Origin: Austwickia sp.
GTDB lineage: Bacteria > Actinomycetota > Actinomycetes > Actinomycetales > Dermatophilaceae
Assembly (NCBI GenBank): GCA_016711265.1
Contig: JADJTI010000002.1
Location: 1 to 16,265, forward strand
Direction: 5' to 3'
Length of the DNA stretch: 16,265 nucleotides
A program made the translations under genes and the position numbers. The notes under the pieces are model-generated. The model searched no databases. It saw only the letters and a program-made list of their open reading frames with translations, and was not told where the DNA came from. Below are positions 14,296-16,265 of the stretch, piece by piece; within the stretch, counting starts at the first letter, position 1, and each line of letters begins with the position of its first letter.

Positions 14296-14516
14296 GCACC
14301 CCCGACCTGTCCGCCTCACCCAGTTCGCTTCGGGCGACCATCACCCCTTGCCCGGACGGGCCACTCCTGGTGCGGGGGCCGGTGGACATCGTGGATGTCG
14401 ACGGCCGGCCAGTGCCGGGGCAACGTCCGACGATGGCCTTGTGCCGGTGTGGCGCGTCGGCCCGCAAACCGTTCTGCGACGGCAGTCACGCGGCGATCGG
14501 TTTCCAAGCGCCGTAG
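14292..14516 (+). CDS. CDGSH iron-sulfur domain protein
   Basis: This is a 74-residue protein beginning MSTPDLSASPSSLRATITPC at GTG 14292. CRCGASARKPFCDGSHAAIG carries the full CDGSH signature: Cys51, Cys53, Cys62 and His66, ligands of a redox-active [2Fe-2S] cluster. The upstream half (PDGPLLVRGPVDIVDVDG) is the usual lead-in of bacterial single-CDGSH proteins. It has no membrane anchor, so it should be a soluble electron-transfer or cluster-donor protein. The GTG overlaps the TGA of the diiron enzyme, indicating one operon and probably matched amounts. It ends 58 bases before the convergent glycerate kinase end, with a terminator-like hairpin between. Confidence 0.93.
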   Translation: MSTPDLSASPSSLRATITPCPDGPLLVRGPVDIVDVDGRPVPGQRPTMALCRCGASARKPFCDGSHAAIGFQAP

Positions 14517-14536
14517 CGTCCCGGTCCCGCCGTTCT

Positions 14537-14574
14537 GTGCGACTGGCGGCTCGACATCGAGCCGTCAGTCGCAC
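14537..14574. terminator. Bidirectional terminator-like hairpin
   Basis: GTGCGACTGGCGGCTCGA (14537-14554) pairs with TCGAGCCGTCAGTCGCAC (14557-14574), with one G-T wobble. The stem is 17 bp with an effective 4-base loop. It lies exactly between the convergent stops of the CDGSH gene (14516) and glycerate kinase (14575). No T-run is present on either side, as is common for actinobacterial terminators. Confidence 0.75.
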
Positions 14575-15721
14575 TCAAGACACGTCAGCGCCCAGCTGGT
14601 CGGCAGCGATCCGGGTCGAGAGCCGGCGCAGCAAGGGACCGGCCTCACGCATGCACACGTCGGGGTCCGGCTCCAGATCGGTGAGCCGGTACACCTGGCC
14701 AGTCCGGCGCCCTGCGCCTCCTGATCGGTCAACAGGGCCCGCCCGCAGACCGCCACCACCGGTACGCCGGCCGCGCGCGCCGCGCGCGCCACCCCCGCCG
14801 GCGTCTTGCCCAGCAGCGTCTGCAGGTCCAACGATCCCTCACCCGTGATCACCAGGCGCGCACCATCGACCGCCTCGGCGAACCGCGACAGCTCCAACAC
14901 CAACTCGATCCCGGGCCGCATGGTGGCGCCCAGGACTTCCAGGGCCGCCCAGCCGACCCCACCCGCCGCCCGGCGCCCGCGGCTCCTGCCATCGGCCGGC
15001 CCGTCTGGGCGCTGACCAGGTCCGCCACCCGCGCCAGGGCACCGTCCAACAGCCTCACATCCTCGGGTGCGGCGCCTTTCTGGGGCCCGAAGATCGCCGC
15101 CGCGCCGCGTTCGCCCAGCAGCGGGTTGTCCACGTCGCAGGCCACCGTAAAGGTGGTCTGCTCAATCGCCGGGTGCGCCCGGACAGGTCGACGCTCCAGC
15201 TGAGCCAGCGCGCCGCCACCATCGGGCAGGTCCACAGCCCCGGGCCCAGGAAGCGAGCACCGAGCGCGACGAGCATTCCGGCGCCGGCGTCGGTGCTCGC
15301 GCTCCCGCCGATCCCCAGGACCACTGCCGGTACCCGGCGTCGAGGGCGGCCGCGATCACCTCGCCCACGCCGCGGCTGGAGCCCCCAGGGCGTTCAACCG
15401 GCCCTCCGGCAGCCGGATCAGTCCGCACGCGTCGGCCATCTCGACCAGGGCCAGGCCGGTGACCGGATCGCCCGAGGCCGCGTACGCCGTGTCGACCGGT
15501 ACGCCGGTGGGCCCGGCACAGCGGACCGGAACCCGGTCGAACCCCGCGGCCAGCGCCGCCTCCAGGGTGCCGTCACCGCCGTCGGCGACGATGATGCTGC
15601 GCACCTGCACCGACGGTGCGCTCTCACCCAGCCCGGCGGCGATGTGTTCGATCACCTCACGGGCGGTCAGGGAGCCCTTGAACTTGTCACAGGCAATCAA
15701 CACATGTCCTGACGTGGTCAT
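14575..15721 (-). CDS. Glycerate kinase, frame-shifted
   Basis: This enzyme phosphorylates D-glycerate with ATP, feeding it into glycolysis. The GarK/GlxK-type fold is recognised from MTTSGHVLIACDKFKGSLTA, IIVADGGDGTLEAALAAG, ALVEMADACGLIRL, then (shifted) LGIGGSASTDAGAGMLVALG, FTVACDVDNPLLGERGAAAI, FGPQKGAAPEDVRLLDGALA, and LVITGEGSLDLQTLLGKTPA with GVARAARAAGVPVVAVCGRA. Frame changes near 15375, 15325, 15230, 14985 and 14700 are single-base. After repair the end is QLGADVS with TGA 14575-14577, about 382 residues, normal for the family. ATG 15721 has AAAGGAG 5 bases upstream, and this ribosome site overlaps the asparaginase TAA, so the two genes are coupled. Whether the product is 2- or 3-phosphoglycerate cannot be told here. 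Confidence 0.9.
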
Positions 15722-15731
15722 CGGGGCTCCT

Positions 15732-16265
15732 TTAGTGCGTATCGAAGTACTGCTGAATCTGACCGGTCTGGCTGGTCCGGGTCAGGGCCAGCGCCAGGAG
15801 GACCCGCGCCTGGTACGGCGAGAGGTCACCGGCGGCGACCCAGTCGTGGGCGTCGTCATCCACCGCACCATTGCGGGACACCGGCCCGGCGGCAACCCGG
15901 CTGGCTCCAGACCACCACGACCCCCGCCCAGGCGCCCGGTCCAGCGCCGCCGCCACCGCCGCCGGAACGTTGCCGCTGCCGGACCGAGTGGACGATCCCA
16001 CGGGCCCGCCGGCCACCAGGGCCGCCACCACCTCGGTCAGCAGGTCCGCCCGGCTGACCAGCAGCTCCACCAGCGGCAGCGATTCCGGGAAGTCCTCGAT
16101 CGCGAACATACCGCGGGACCGGACCGGCCGGGCGTACCAGAGCACCTGGCCGGCGACCACCTCCGCGAGCGCGGTGTGCCGTCCGCTGAAGGCCGCCGTC
16201 CGGACGGTGTCGACCTTGCCGGAGCCCGCGCGCGGTGTAGACGTCTTGGCCGACCACGACGAGGG
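15732..16265 (-). CDS. L-asparaginase, C-terminal part (runs off window; frame-shifted)
   Basis: This enzyme hydrolyses L-asparagine to aspartate and ammonia. Within the window the minus strand reads VVGQDVYTAR, AGQVLWYARPVRSRG, MFAIEDFPESLPLVELLVSR, SGSGNVPAAVAAALDRAPG, ASRVAAGPVSRNGAVDDDAH and DWVAAGDLSPYQARVLLALA, ending QIQQYFDTH with TAA 15732-15734. The xGSGNxP, ASRVxxGPV and LSPxxARVLLxLALTRT elements are the C-terminal domain of bacterial type asparaginases. The N-terminal catalytic threonines lie beyond the window edge. Indels near 16225, 16000 and 15915 break the frame. It is 10 bases upstream of glycerate kinase in the same operon. Export cannot be judged without the N-terminus. 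Confidence 0.85.
   Translation of the reverse strand, partial: PSSWSAKTSTPRAGSGKVDTVRTAAFSGRHTALAEVVAGQVLWYARPVRSRGMFAIEDFPESLPLVELLVSRADLLTEVVAALVAGGPVGSSTRSGSGNVPAAVAAALDRAPGRGSWWSGASRVAAGPVSRNGAVDDDAHDWVAAGDLSPYQARVLLALALTRTSQTGQIQQYFDTH

Overview
High-GC DNA (C- and G-ending codons, GTG/TTG starts, a Tat/lipobox lipoprotein, an ISL3 element) that reads as a chromosomal segment of an actinobacterium (Actinomycetota). The gene mix (lactate dehydrogenase, serine dehydratase, asparaginase, glycerate kinase, CDGSH protein) fits a heterotroph of the Micrococcales/Propionibacteriales kind, but the window has no marker that fixes the genus. There are no rRNA, tRNA or CRISPR features that I can see.

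Layout. 1-1100: peroxide defence, ahpC then ahpF (minus strand; ahpF runs off the left edge). 1327-2744: a prepilin-peptidase-like gene and a TauE/SafE permease (plus). 2741-4443: an alpha/beta hydrolase and, upstream of it, a secreted protein with two nearly identical PepSY-like repeats (minus). 4617-5120: a NUDIX hydrolase (plus), tail to tail with a large lipoprotein glycoside hydrolase (5104-7326, minus), preceded by an unknown 138-aa gene translationally coupled to L-lactate dehydrogenase (7418-8784, minus). 8785-11603: an accessory island of less GC-extreme DNA with a DCC-family thiol oxidoreductase, an unknown 53-aa two-cysteine peptide, and a small three-helix membrane protein split by a complete ISL3-family insertion sequence (9743-11222) with 28-bp inverted repeats and an exact 8-bp target duplication. 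11604-12971: L-serine ammonia-lyase (minus). 13186-14516: a haem-oxygenase-like diiron enzyme coupled to a CDGSH iron-sulfur protein (plus). 14575-16265: L-asparaginase (N-terminus outside the window) and glycerate kinase as one minus-strand operon.

Quality caveat. About ten genes (ahpF, ahpC, prepilin peptidase, tauE, the alpha/beta hydrolase, the PepSY protein, transposase, sdaA, glycerate kinase, asparaginase) are recognisable end to end but broken by single-base indels, several of them one base missing or added in a G/C run. Others (NUDIX, glycoside hydrolase, ldh, diiron enzyme, CDGSH) are intact. I read most of these breaks as sequencing or assembly error, and give such genes their full inferred extent. 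The IS insertion is different: it is a clean biological event.

The genes most worth attention are the diiron/CDGSH pair, and the small-gene cassette (DCC protein, cysteine peptide, membrane protein, downstream zinc-ribbon reading frame) hit by the IS.
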